Shown: positions 45,199 through 54,652, numbered from the stretch's first letter. The stretch: 64,000 nucleotides of DNA from Paenibacillus sp. FSL K6-1330 (GCF_037976825.1 NZ_CP150269.1:3237501-3301500), one strand, 5' to 3'. Notes: generated by a model not told the origin, from the letters alone. Translations and numbers: made by a program.

Positions 45199-45215
45199 TC
45201 AAAATTCTCCACCTT
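45199..45215 (+). promoter_or_regulatory. TCAAAAT motif, site 4 (before PL8 lyase)
   Basis: TCAAAATTCTCCACCTT, 153 bp before the PL8 start. It keeps the TCAAAAT half and CAC but has CC where other sites have GC. It is the weakest of four related sites. Confidence 0.35.
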
Positions 45216-45351
45216 CCTATTTTTTCAACTAAGTAAGATTACAAGTAACACGAGGCCTGATGCGGGTATTGAGCCGTAGAGTCTTAGAAAGCTGAGGTGT
45301 ACGCGTACCAGGTTTGTGGCTTGTACTTTAACCATATGGCGGGGTGAATTA

Positions 45352-48300
45352 ATGCGAAAAACCAGTCTGGTGTTAGCGCTTATGCTTGGGATAGATCTCT
45401 TGTCCGCAAGCATCGGGAGTTTCACAGCCGGGGTAGCGTCGGCTGCATCTACCAATCTTATGCTTAATGGAAGCTTTGAAGAAACGACTTCCACGGTAAG
45501 CGGGGCCTGGAAAGGGATCGCGGATCCAGTTCCGGTTCATTGGGATTTATGGATTCCAACCGGCAGCGGCAAAGAGCCGAACAAAACGGCAACGGTCAAA
45601 ATCGATACGGGACACTCGCATGAAGGGAAACAGTCACTGTTGTTTGATGCTTTTAACACGAGTCGAGTATCCGTCAAGCAGGTGGTCACATCTGTGACAC
45701 CCGGCAAATCCTACAAGCTTAAGCTGTGGTTGAAGACGGATAACATATCCGGCCAGGGCGTTTACTTCCGGACCCAATACTATAATACGGTCAAGGTGGG
45801 GGACGGACCTGCTTCCGAAAGGTTGACGGGAACCCGGGATTGGACGATGCAGCAGGTGGTCCTGACGATTCCCGAAACAACAACCAAGTTGACCATTGAG
45901 CCATTTCTGGAGACAGGGAAAGGGAAGGTCTGGTTTGACGACCTGGTGCTGGAGGAATATTCAGGTTACACCGGAATCACGCTGAATCAAACGGCCTTTT
46001 CCATGGCAGTTGGTGGCAAGGTTACGTTGTCTCCGACCATGACGCCTTCTACGGCATCGGACAAAAGTGTAAGCTGGACTTCGAGCAACCCCGATGTGGC
46101 GATCGTAAATGATCTTGGCGAGATTACCGGAGTAGGTATCGGTACGACAACAATCAGAATTTCAACACCGGATGGTCTGACGTTTGCAGAATGTTTGGTA
46201 AATGTGGAATCAGCTTTAGACATGGAGGCCTACGAAAGCTTACGTGCAAAATGGCATACACGTCTGACTGGCGGCGCATTTGACGAAAGTGATCCTGATA
46301 TTGTCGCGGCTGTAACCGCCCAAGCGAATAAGGCTTCTGGATTCTGGAAGTCGCTGGACAAGTCACCCGGGCGCACATGGTTGTGGAGTGATATGACCAG
46401 CACGACTGATTCCAGCCAAATCACGACAGCTTATAACCGACTAAAAACGATGGCATTAGCATATTCCGTTCCGGGCTCCGATTTGTTCGAAAACAAGGAG
46501 CTTGCGAGCGATATTGTCAGCGCACTCGACTGGATGTACGCAAATCGCTACAACGGCAGTAAAAAAGCCTACAATAACTGGTGGGACTGGGAGATTGGTG
46601 CTCCGCAAGTACTTAATGATGTGATGGTTTTGATGTACGACAATCTATCTCGGGAACAAATCACCCGTTTCATTTCGGCAATCGATACATTCTGTCCGAA
46701 TCCGAAGGTAGGATCCGTGCTTGGCGTCAGCGGGGTCAAAATGACCGGTGCCAATTTATTGGATAAAGCGTTTGTGGTTACACTTCGTGGAATTATCGAA
46801 AAAAACAGTGCCAAAATTATGCTGGGTAGAGATTCGATCGGTTCCGAATATGTTTATGCGACAAAAGGGGACGGCGTATATCGCGACGGCTCCCTTGTGC
46901 AGCATTCGAATATCGCTTATACCGGAGGTTATGGATCGGTATGGTTGAAAGGCACGGCGGACATGTCCTATCTGTTGACCGATTCGCCATGGCCGATCAC
47001 GGATCGTAACGTATTGAATGTGTATGACTGGGTATCGCAGACCTATGAGCCGATCATTTATAACGGGCAGTTCATGGATATGGTCAACGGAAGGGGGATC
47101 TCCCGCAGTGGCAGCGGTAGCGCCCGCAGTACGATCATTACTTTGCTGCGCATGGCGGAATCTGCACCGGCTGATGTGGCCATATCCATCAAACAAATGG
47201 CAAAGGAATGGATATCCAAAGATACAACCTACAGTAATTATTACGAAGGATTGTCCCTTGGCGATATCATGGTCATCAAAAAGCTGATGAACGAGGATGC
47301 GATTACACCGAGGGGCCACCTGGTAAAAAATCAAGTGTTCGCAGGCATGGACCGGGTCGTTCACTTGCGGGATGGTTTCGGATTTGGGCTGAGCCTGTTT
47401 TCGGATCGCATCTCGGCCTTTGAGAAGGGAAATAACGAGAACCTGAAGGGCTGGTATACAGGGATAGGCATGACTTATTTGTATGACCGGGATTTCGGGC
47501 AGTATCGCAATGACTTCTGGCCGACCGTCGATTCCTTCCGTTTGCCGGGGACCACAACGGACGGATCCGGACAAGGGCGGGTTCCCGGAGAATGGACCTC
47601 ATACATGAATACCCAATCTTGGGTCGGGGGCGTATCGCTGGATGGCGAATACGGAGCCGCCGGCATGGATTTCTCGCTGGCTAAAGTGACGGGCAGCGAT
47701 TTGAAGGGCAAAAAATCCTGGTTCATGTTTGATGATGAAATCGTCGCGCTTGGCTCCGGCATTACCAGTAATGGAAGCGGGCCTCAAACGGTTGAAACCC
47801 TAATCGAGAACCGCATGTTGAATGCTGCCGGGGACAATAGACTCATTATGGACGGCGTTGACCAGCCGTTAGCGACCGGATCCCCATATAAGACGAGCGG
47901 TGTGCATTGGGCACATCTCGACAGTAATACGGATGGCGCCGAAACGGGGTATTATTTCCCGGATGCAGCGGAATTGTCGGTACTCCGTGAGAACAGAACC
48001 GCCAGTTGGAAGGAGATCAACAGCGCGCAAGCGGATACTCCGATTACACGGAATTATTTAAGTCTGGCCTTCGATCACGGAGAAACGCCAGCTAACGCCT
48101 CTTATTCATACGTTCTGCTGCCTGAGCAGGGTGGGGAGGCAACCAAGCAGTACAGTGAGAATCCGGATATCGACGTGTTGGCAAGCACGATAGACATCCA
48201 CGCGGTGAAGGAGAAGACGCTTGGCCTCACAGCGGCTAATTTTTGGAATCCGGGTACCGTAGGCGATCTGCGTTCGGAGCAGCCGGCTTCGGTGATCATG

Positions 48301-50331
48301 AAGGAAACGGACGACGGTTTAAGTATCGCGGTCTCCGATCCGACACAGCAGCAGTCGGAAATAACGCTGTATTTAAATCGCGCGGGGCTTGTATTAGCAA
48401 GTGCTGATCCAACTGTAACTATTGAACAAACGGCGCCGTACATTAAACTGCGCTTGAACACGAACGGATCATTAGGTGCGGCGCATACCGTTGTTTTTAA
48501 GAAAGAGGTGCCTGTCTCTTCCTTGTATTCGACGCTTCAAACCGAAACGAGTGTCGATCTGGAATGGACGGTCCCGGATGGCGTGTCGGGAATAGAAGGT
48601 TATGAAATTACCAAAGACGGTGTTACGGTAAGTGACGCTACTTACCGTACAGTAACATCTGACACCTACACTGCGACCGTGGACGGCCTGCTGCCTGGTA
48701 CCATTTATCACTTTGAGGTATCGGGCCTTGATGGAGGCGGCCAGCGGGTGGGAGACAGCCGGGAGATTACGGTCGCGACTCGTGATGACACCCCGCCAAG
48801 CGCGCCTGTGCTGAGTTATACATCGGTGACAGATACTTCAATTGCCTTAAAGTGGTCCGAATCTTCCGACAATGTAGGAGTATCCGGATACAGCCTTTAC
48901 AGAGATGGGCAGTGGGTGACGAGTGTGTCTGCATCGGTGTATAACCAAACGCTGGACGGGTTGCTTCCTGCAACCGAATACGTGTTTAGTGTGAAGGCAT
49001 CCGATGCCGCAGGCAATCTGTCGGAGAGCAACAAGCTGCGAGTAACGACGGATACATCCTCTACCGAGGGTGGCACGGATAATGGCTCCGGTAACGGGAA
49101 TGGATCGGAGAGCAATTCGCACGACAACACGTCCGGCAATGAAGGGATGCAAGGTAATTCGGACACTTCAACGGAAACGAGCCATCATGAAGCGACCCAC
49201 GGGGTCAAAATTGTGAATGAAAAGACGCTTCGGGCGCCAGTGGACGGCGTAGTCTCGATCTCACTCACTGAAGAGGAAACCAAGATCAGCCTGCCCCAAC
49301 AAGCCGGAGCGCATCTTGGAAAAAGCAAGCTGGAAATCAAGAAGAAGGGCGTAACTCTTACACTCGATTCGGCGCTGCTTTCGGCAATCGAAGCCGATTC
49401 GGTCGGCCATACGGCGGTGCTGCTGACATTCGAACCGGTTGGGGAACAGGAAGCGTCCGTTTTAGTCGGTGGTTCCCATGGATCGAATCTTCAGCTCCGA
49501 TCCGGCGGGATGATGAAATTCGGCGTATTTCTTGGCGGAGCAGATGTGGAAAAGGAATATAATCAACCTTTTGCGGTGCCTGCTCGGATCCGTTTTGACG
49601 CCTCGGCTTATGCCGGATTGGATCCTGAACTGTTAGGGATTTATGTATATGATCAAGATGTTCAAACATGGAAGTATGTCAGCAGGTTAACCGGGACCCA
49701 CAAAGAATCAATCGAAGCTTACATAAATAGTCCTGGATTATACACTGTGCTGGAATACAACAAAGGGTTTAACGACCTGCCTGCTTCGCACTGGGCGAAG
49801 CGCGCCGTTAAAGTATTGACCGCACGGCATATTGTAAATGGTCGGACGGAAACGGAGTTTGCTCCGGACTCGGCGGTAACACGCGCCGAATTTATCTCAT
49901 TGATCGTACGGACCTGGGGCTTTGCGGCAAGTGACAAAAACGCATTTGATGACGTCAAACCGCAGGCCTGGTATGCGGATGCGGTTGCCGCTGCCTATGA
50001 AGCCGGGCTTGTAAAAGGTAAAGCGGATGGTATATTCGACCCCAATGGGCCGATCAGCCGGGAGGATATGGCTGTCATGGCTGCAAGACTTTCAACGATG
50101 ATCAAGGGCAGTATGGAAGGACAGGTTAAAGAAATCAAGTTCATAGACGCGGATCAAGTATCCACTTATGCACGGGAAGACCTGAAGCTTGTCGTAAACC
50201 TTGGTTTAATGCAGGGAAGGGGAGAAGCTTTCCTTCCCCAGGGACAGACTACCCGTGCAGAGGCGGCACAGGTAATGCTGAATATGATCAATTTCCTGGG
50301 TATGGATAACCCATTAATAGAGGGCCGTTAG
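45352..50331 (+). CDS. SLH-anchored polysaccharide lyase family 8 (hyaluronate/chondroitin/xanthan lyase type)
   Basis: A 1659-residue secreted, wall-anchored lyase. Order: signal peptide (1 to about 32, ending VASA), carbohydrate-binding-like beta domain (about 33-200), Big2 Ig-like domain (about 204-286), PL8 catalytic toroid and beta domains (about 290-1045), two fibronectin III domains (about 1053-1140 and 1146-1232), Gly/Ser/Asn linker, a beta-rich domain, and three SLH domains from about 1472, 1531 and 1596. The catalytic set matches PL8 in spacing: Asn468, His518 and Tyr527 (VQHSNIAYTGGYG) with Arg581. The start at 45352 has GGGGTGA upstream. It should cut a uronate polymer at the cell surface by beta-elimination, feeding GH88 inside. 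PL8 includes several substrates, so the polymer is not fixed. Confidence 0.95.
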   Translation: MRKTSLVLALMLGIDLLSASIGSFTAGVASAASTNLMLNGSFEETTSTVSGAWKGIADPVPVHWDLWIPTGSGKEPNKTATVKIDTGHSHEGKQSLLFDAFNTSRVSVKQVVTSVTPGKSYKLKLWLKTDNISGQGVYFRTQYYNTVKVGDGPASERLTGTRDWTMQQVVLTIPETTTKLTIEPFLETGKGKVWFDDLVLEEYSGYTGITLNQTAFSMAVGGKVTLSPTMTPSTASDKSVSWTSSNPDVAIVNDLGEITGVGIGTTTIRISTPDGLTFAECLVNVESALDMEAYESLRAKWHTRLTGGAFDESDPDIVAAVTAQANKASGFWKSLDKSPGRTWLWSDMTSTTDSSQITTAYNRLKTMALAYSVPGSDLFENKELASDIVSALDWMYANRYNGSKKAYNNWWDWEIGAPQVLNDVMVLMYDNLSREQITRFISAIDTFCPNPKVGSVLGVSGVKMTGANLLDKAFVVTLRGIIEKNSAKIMLGRDSIGSEYVYATKGDGVYRDGSLVQHSNIAYTGGYGSVWLKGTADMSYLLTDSPWPITDRNVLNVYDWVSQTYEPIIYNGQFMDMVNGRGISRSGSGSARSTIITLLRMAESAPADVAISIKQMAKEWISKDTTYSNYYEGLSLGDIMVIKKLMNEDAITPRGHLVKNQVFAGMDRVVHLRDGFGFGLSLFSDRISAFEKGNNENLKGWYTGIGMTYLYDRDFGQYRNDFWPTVDSFRLPGTTTDGSGQGRVPGEWTSYMNTQSWVGGVSLDGEYGAAGMDFSLAKVTGSDLKGKKSWFMFDDEIVALGSGITSNGSGPQTVETLIENRMLNAAGDNRLIMDGVDQPLATGSPYKTSGVHWAHLDSNTDGAETGYYFPDAAELSVLRENRTASWKEINSAQADTPITRNYLSLAFDHGETPANASYSYVLLPEQGGEATKQYSENPDIDVLASTIDIHAVKEKTLGLTAANFWNPGTVGDLRSEQPASVIMKETDDGLSIAVSDPTQQQSEITLYLNRAGLVLASADPTVTIEQTAPYIKLRLNTNGSLGAAHTVVFKKEVPVSSLYSTLQTETSVDLEWTVPDGVSGIEGYEITKDGVTVSDATYRTVTSDTYTATVDGLLPGTIYHFEVSGLDGGGQRVGDSREITVATRDDTPPSAPVLSYTSVTDTSIALKWSESSDNVGVSGYSLYRDGQWVTSVSASVYNQTLDGLLPATEYVFSVKASDAAGNLSESNKLRVTTDTSSTEGGTDNGSGNGNGSESNSHDNTSGNEGMQGNSDTSTETSHHEATHGVKIVNEKTLRAPVDGVVSISLTEEETKISLPQQAGAHLGKSKLEIKKKGVTLTLDSALLSAIEADSVGHTAVLLTFEPVGEQEASVLVGGSHGSNLQLRSGGMMKFGVFLGGADVEKEYNQPFAVPARIRFDASAYAGLDPELLGIYVYDQDVQTWKYVSRLTGTHKESIEAYINSPGLYTVLEYNKGFNDLPASHWAKRAVKVLTARHIVNGRTETEFAPDSAVTRAEFISLIVRTWGFAASDKNAFDDVKPQAWYADAVAAAYEAGLVKGKADGIFDPNGPISREDMAVMAARLSTMIKGSMEGQVKEIKFIDADQVSTYAREDLKLVVNLGLMQGRGEAFLPQGQTTRAEAAQVMLNMINFLGMDNPLIEGR

Positions 50332-50338
50332 GCCCTCT
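50319..50338 (+). terminator. hairpin overlapping the PL8 stop codon
   Basis: AGAGGGCC / GGCCCTCT with a GTTA loop spans the last codons of the lyase gene. The T tract is poor (TCTGTGG), so termination may be partial. Confidence 0.5.
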
Positions 50339-50413
50339 TCTGTGGTAAAGGGCAAGCCATGCAAGATAAATGAAGACTTTGGTTTTGAAATATAGCTTCC
50401 CTTTTTGTTCATT

Positions 50414-50459
50414 TAGGTTTTTAATGTTTATATAGGTTCGAATTAGGTTTCTTTTGGTT
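50414..50459 (+). promoter_or_regulatory. direct TAGGTT repeats before the unknown gene
   Basis: TAGGTT occurs at 50414, 50433 and 50444, with TTGGTT at 50454, in a 100-bp AT-rich leader. The last three are about one helical turn apart, as for a direct-repeat activator site. It could also be chance in AT-rich DNA. Confidence 0.25.
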
Positions 50460-50521
50460 CTTTTTTTATTCTGCATTATGTTGGAAAGCGGCTTTACCAT
50501 CGGATTGGGAAAGGAGAACAC

Positions 50522-52183
50522 ATGAACGATTATAAAGAGAGAATGAACCGGATTGTTCGGAACGTTGCGGAACAAGCATGGAGGCGGCCTTTGCTATCCA
50601 GCGGGCTGTGGTTTCACAGAGATGTTCGTGATAACTTCTATTACGCTTCTTATCTGTTTGCAGCTTCGGTAGACATCGAGAATGATCCGCAGTTCAACCG
50701 GCAGGAAGGTAAACGGTTGGCAGAGGAGGTTCTGGGTCGTGTGCTGCGGCTGCAGAACCGGGATGCGAAGAATCCCATGCACGGGCACTGGCCGCTGAAC
50801 CTGGGGACGAAGCCGGAAGAGGCGAGTCCGCATGCGCTGCCGGTGGAATTGATGGGAAGCTTGATGGTTTTTTTCCATCGTAAGTTTGAAAGCGAGATGA
50901 GCGAGGGCTTGGCCGCGGAGTTTGAAGCTGCGCTGGAACACATCTACCAAGGAGGCTTTTTTCGCAAGCCCCTTACCGTGTGCAATCATCATGAGGCTAA
51001 ATATACGGCAGCCAAGTTAATATTCGGCCAGCGCTTCCGCGATAAGGAACTCCTGGAGGACGGAAAACAAAGTCTTCGGGATACCCTGAGTCTGCTCCGC
51101 CGGGAAGGTATGGCTGAGTACGGGTGCCTGCCGTGGTTCTGGCATTGGACACAGGCGTTCACCTGTGCACTGGAATTGACGGAGGAACCGGAATTAAAGC
51201 AGGAGCTGTATGAACTGTTAGATGAGCTGTGGAGCCTGCGCACGTCCTATTATTTGAAAGGGGCGTGGGTAGGAGCCCACTCCAGGGGATGGCCGCATGA
51301 TGCGCCGAGGGATGCCAATGTGCTTCACGATTATGTCCAGTTCGGTGATTTCAGTCTCCCTGAGGATATGCCGCGCACGGAGTATGCCGGATTTCTGTTC
51401 CACAAAGCTCCGGAAGCTAAACGGCGTCTTGCCCTAAACCGCAGAGAACCGACGGAAGTGCGCAAGCTTTTGTTGAAATCGGTTGACGGCGAAATGAGGC
51501 AGCTGCACTCCTATGCTTATGTGACAGAACATTATGCGGCGGGCGGATTGTGGGAGCGGGTTCGTGAGTTCGACAACGAGCAGCTGCGCTGGATGTTCAG
51601 CCTCCCAATTCGCGACGGCGGCAAGGCCAATCAGCTGTATTTTTTTCACCCGGGAGAGGGATATGATCCTTCTGGTGGCGATCCCCGCCACCAAAGCGAG
51701 TGGATGGAGGTGCTGTATCACAAAAATGTGGTGCTGGCACTGTATCCGCTGCCGGAACCAGCGGGTACCGGCGGTGCGGAAATTGTCGGCGTTCTACCGG
51801 AAGGGGAATGGTTGTATGAGTCAGAAGCTTTGTACGGTAAAGTAGATGAGGTCTATTTTGCCGTACATTTGAGCCCAGGGACTACTTATGACATTAGGGA
51901 ACAGTCCGGATATCATCAGGTCGTTTGCCATGGCGCTGGAATAGCTCTCACCGTAGAAGCGGTGTCCGTCCCGGAAGCGGAGAACAGGGGGATCGAACAA
52001 CTGGTGGCGTTCGCACGGCGAATGTCCGAGCACAGGCCGGAATTCAAGACAGACGGCGAGTTTGAGGTTGCATATACAGGATGGACGACGGAAGATCGAC
52101 TCATTCTGAAGCATATGACTTCAGGGAACTTGGCGAGAACGATAAACGGAGCGGAGTGTACGTTTGAATGGTACTCTGTGTAG
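50522..52183 (+). CDS. unrecognised 553-residue protein of the polysaccharide locus
   Basis: No family could be recognised by eye. The first 290 residues are helix-rich with repeated aromatic/His motifs (HGHWPLNLGTKPEEASPHALPVELMGSL near 82-109, CNHHEAKYTAAKLIFG near 154-169, GCLPWFWHWTQAFTCALE near 202-219, HSRGWPHDAPRDANVLHDYVQFG), which suggests an alpha/alpha toroid. The rest is beta-rich, as in many polysaccharide lyases. No signal peptide is present, so it should be cytosolic. AAAGGAG lies 7 bases upstream of the ATG. It lies between the PL8 lyase and the KDPG aldolase. A role as an uncharacterised lyase, hydrolase or epimerase for uronate oligosaccharides is an inference from context. 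Confidence 0.85.
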   Translation: MNDYKERMNRIVRNVAEQAWRRPLLSSGLWFHRDVRDNFYYASYLFAASVDIENDPQFNRQEGKRLAEEVLGRVLRLQNRDAKNPMHGHWPLNLGTKPEEASPHALPVELMGSLMVFFHRKFESEMSEGLAAEFEAALEHIYQGGFFRKPLTVCNHHEAKYTAAKLIFGQRFRDKELLEDGKQSLRDTLSLLRREGMAEYGCLPWFWHWTQAFTCALELTEEPELKQELYELLDELWSLRTSYYLKGAWVGAHSRGWPHDAPRDANVLHDYVQFGDFSLPEDMPRTEYAGFLFHKAPEAKRRLALNRREPTEVRKLLLKSVDGEMRQLHSYAYVTEHYAAGGLWERVREFDNEQLRWMFSLPIRDGGKANQLYFFHPGEGYDPSGGDPRHQSEWMEVLYHKNVVLALYPLPEPAGTGGAEIVGVLPEGEWLYESEALYGKVDEVYFAVHLSPGTTYDIREQSGYHQVVCHGAGIALTVEAVSVPEAENRGIEQLVAFARRMSEHRPEFKTDGEFEVAYTGWTTEDRLILKHMTSGNLARTINGAECTFEWYSV

Positions 52184-52211
52184 TTACCGAATAGAAAAGA
52201 GGAGTTTTAAG

Positions 52212-52883
52212 ATGAAGAAACTGCAGCTGATTCAAAAAATCACGGAAGAAGGCGTCGTCGCGGTCCTGCGCGGCGAAACGCCGGAGCAGGTTGTGGAGAT
52301 GGCCGAACAGGCGATTGCCGGCGGCATCAAAGTGATTGAGGTGACGATGACCGTACCGTTTGCGCTCCGGGCTATTGAAACGTTGTCGCGCAAATATTCA
52401 TGGAACGCCGAAGATCCATCTTCCTATGCCATCATCGGGGTAGGTACAGTGCTTGATTCGGAAACCGCGCGTGCTGCGATATTGAGCGGTGCCGAGTTTG
52501 TTGTTGGGCCGTGCCTGAGCAGAGACACCATGATGCTGTGCAATCGTTATCGGATTCCGGTCATGCCGGGGGTCATGACGATCAAGGAAATCCAGGAAGC
52601 ACTGGAACTTGGGGCGGACATTATTAAGCTGTTCCCTGGCAACCTGTATGATCCGTCGATGATCAAGGCGATCAAGGGCCCGCTGCCGCAGGCGAATATT
52701 ATGCCGACCGGTGGTGTCTCTCTTGATAACCTTGGCGAATGGATCAAAGCGGGGGCGATAGCCGTCGGTATTGGCTCGGATCTGACAAACGAAGCTTTGA
52801 AGCGTCAGGACTACAGCTTGATTGCCCAAAAAGCGGCCGCATACAAGCGAGCCTATCTGCAAGCTAAAGGTCTGACGCATTAA
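52212..52883 (+). CDS. eda: KDPG/KHG aldolase
   Basis: A 223-residue class I aldolase with a TIM-barrel fold that splits 2-keto-3-deoxy-6-phosphogluconate into pyruvate and glyceraldehyde-3-phosphate. The catalytic residues are visible: Glu43 (KVIEVTMTVPFA), Arg20 (AVLRG) and the Schiff-base Lys139 (ADIIKLFPGN), with the phosphate-binding PTGGVSLDNLGEWIKAGAIAVGIGSDL. The start at 52212 has GAGGAG upstream; the frame beginning at 52164 overlaps the previous gene and is rejected. It supplies the last step of uronate catabolism, joining the sugar released by GH88 to glycolysis. The intervening isomerase, reductase and kinase are not in the window. Confidence 0.93.
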   Translation: MKKLQLIQKITEEGVVAVLRGETPEQVVEMAEQAIAGGIKVIEVTMTVPFALRAIETLSRKYSWNAEDPSSYAIIGVGTVLDSETARAAILSGAEFVVGPCLSRDTMMLCNRYRIPVMPGVMTIKEIQEALELGADIIKLFPGNLYDPSMIKAIKGPLPQANIMPTGGVSLDNLGEWIKAGAIAVGIGSDLTNEALKRQDYSLIAQKAAAYKRAYLQAKGLTH

Positions 52884-52916
52884 CAATACTTTAAAGTGGT
52901 AGGAAATTTTGAGCAG

Positions 52917-52965
52917 ATAACGCCTGTTGGGACTCCCTGAGTCTTCAAGAGGCGTTATTTGTTTT
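52917..52965 (+). terminator. intrinsic terminator ending the polysaccharide locus
   Basis: ATAACGCCT / AGGCGTTAT enclosing an inner GACTC / GAGTC stem, followed by TTGTTTTTC. Confidence 0.85.
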
Positions 52966-53122
52966 TCGATCGTTCATTCTGAATATCGAATGAATTTCAG
53001 TAGTCCGTATAAAAAGTATATTATATCCAACTGCGGGAACAGTAGAGGAAAAGATAAATGAAGGTCATTGAATTCCTTGTAAGGCAAAGCTGGCCATGAG
53101 GGAAAAACGAGGAGTCGTTTAC

Positions 53123-54595
53123 ATGACGAATAAAACCACACGCCATCATGTTTCACAAGAAAAATTGCCGGTTTCCATAACGCAATTTATCGAAAATATG
53201 AAGAGTCGATTCGGGCAGAGCGGAGATATCATCTACCGAGAGTTGACTTTGGGCGCTATACCTACGGTGATGGTCTATATTGAAGGGATGGGAGATCCCC
53301 GATTGCTAATCGAAGCGATTCATGCAGATTTACCTCTATTTATTGAATTTCCAAACCAGTCACCGGAAGTATGCATGAAATTGCTCAAAGAACTCACGAT
53401 CACGATGGGAAAAGTGGGAGAAGCCAGCACTTTTCAAGAAGTTGAAGGGAAATTGTTGTCCGGGAATACGATCATCTTTATGGATGGGACATCAACCTCA
53501 CTGTACGTTGGTACTGAAGCACTGAAGCAGCGCGGAGTTGAGGAAGCCAGCTCACAATCCGTAGTAAGAGGGCCGAGGGAAGGCTTTACCGAATCCCTTC
53601 GCGAGAATACGGCTCTAGTCCGGCGAAGAATTCAAAGTCCTAGGCTGCGTATTGAAGAAAGAACTGTAGGCGAGCACACCAATACGCTAGTGGCCGTGAT
53701 GTACGTGGATGGATTATATGATATCGAAGTACTTGATGAGCTGCGCAGAAGATTGGATGAAATCAAGCTGGACAGCGTTCTTGAGAGCAATTATATCGAG
53801 GAAATGATTCAGGATCATCGGTACAGCCCTTTTCCGACGGTATATAATTCAGAGCGGCCTGACGTCATTGCATCCGCTTTACTGGAAGGACGAATTGCTA
53901 TTTTTGTGGAAGGAACGCCCTTTGTGCTGGTGGTTCCGGCGTTGTTCGTTCAGCTGTTTCAATCGAGCGAGGACTATTATCAGCGATGGGATTTTGCCAG
54001 CCTTGTTCGGCTTCTTCGATATCTATGCTTTGGAATAGCGCTCCTTACCCCCTCACTATATATTGCGATCACCACATTTCATCAGGAAATGCTGCCGACC
54101 AACTTGCTGACAAGCTTAATCGGCCAGCGGGAAGGGGTGCCCTTCCCCGCATTTATCGAAGCGCTAATCATGGAGATCACGTTCGAGATCCTGCGCGAGG
54201 CCGGCATTCGATTACCTAAATCGATCGGCCAATCCGTCTCCATCGTTGGTACTTTGGTCATCGGACAGGCCGCTGTCGAAGCGGGTCTCGTATCGGCCGC
54301 GATGGTTATCGTTGTATCCATAACGGCGATTGCCAATTTTGCGCTACCCTCTTTCAATATTGGAATATCGGTGCGAATTTTGCGATTTGGGCTAATGGGA
54401 ATAGCAGCGTCGTTTGGATTGTACGGGATGATTATCGGCATGATTATAATTGGCCTTCACCTGTGCAGCCTGCAGTCCATGGGGGTTCCTTATATGTCTT
54501 CTTTTGCGCCTATACGCTGGCGAAGTCAAAAGGATGCTTTGCTGCGAATGTCGCGTCACAGCATGAAGAAATATGTAACCAAATCCAAACCATGA
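53123..54595 (+). CDS. spore germinant receptor A subunit (GerA/GerKA family)
   Basis: A 490-residue A subunit of a GerA-type nutrient receptor in the spore inner membrane. It has the soluble N-terminal domains (about 1-260, with DIIYRELTLGAIPTVMVYIEGM and the NYIEEMIQDHRYSPFPTVYNSERPDVIASALLEGRIAIFVEGTPF signature), followed by about five membrane helices including YIAITTFHQEMLPTNLL. ATG 53123 has GAGGAG 8 bases upstream; the ATG at 53096 has no site. It is the first gene of an A-C-D-B operon. A, B and C subunits assemble with a D protein to detect amino acids or sugars; the germinant is unknown. Forespore (sigma G) expression is expected by analogy. Confidence 0.95.
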   Translation: MTNKTTRHHVSQEKLPVSITQFIENMKSRFGQSGDIIYRELTLGAIPTVMVYIEGMGDPRLLIEAIHADLPLFIEFPNQSPEVCMKLLKELTITMGKVGEASTFQEVEGKLLSGNTIIFMDGTSTSLYVGTEALKQRGVEEASSQSVVRGPREGFTESLRENTALVRRRIQSPRLRIEERTVGEHTNTLVAVMYVDGLYDIEVLDELRRRLDEIKLDSVLESNYIEEMIQDHRYSPFPTVYNSERPDVIASALLEGRIAIFVEGTPFVLVVPALFVQLFQSSEDYYQRWDFASLVRLLRYLCFGIALLTPSLYIAITTFHQEMLPTNLLTSLIGQREGVPFPAFIEALIMEITFEILREAGIRLPKSIGQSVSIVGTLVIGQAAVEAGLVSAAMVIVVSITAIANFALPSFNIGISVRILRFGLMGIAASFGLYGMIIGMIIIGLHLCSLQSMGVPYMSSFAPIRWRSQKDALLRMSRHSMKKYVTKSKP

Positions 54596-54652
54596 GCCTT
54601 CTGTAAGTCATGACAGGGGTTCTTTATTTTAAGCAGAGGGGACAGATTATGT

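Noticed and set aside
53000..53122. Sigma-G promoter before the germinant receptor operon
   Set aside because: TGAAT and GTATATTA near 52991-53023 resemble the consensus, but the spacing is about 20 bp, so it was not called.
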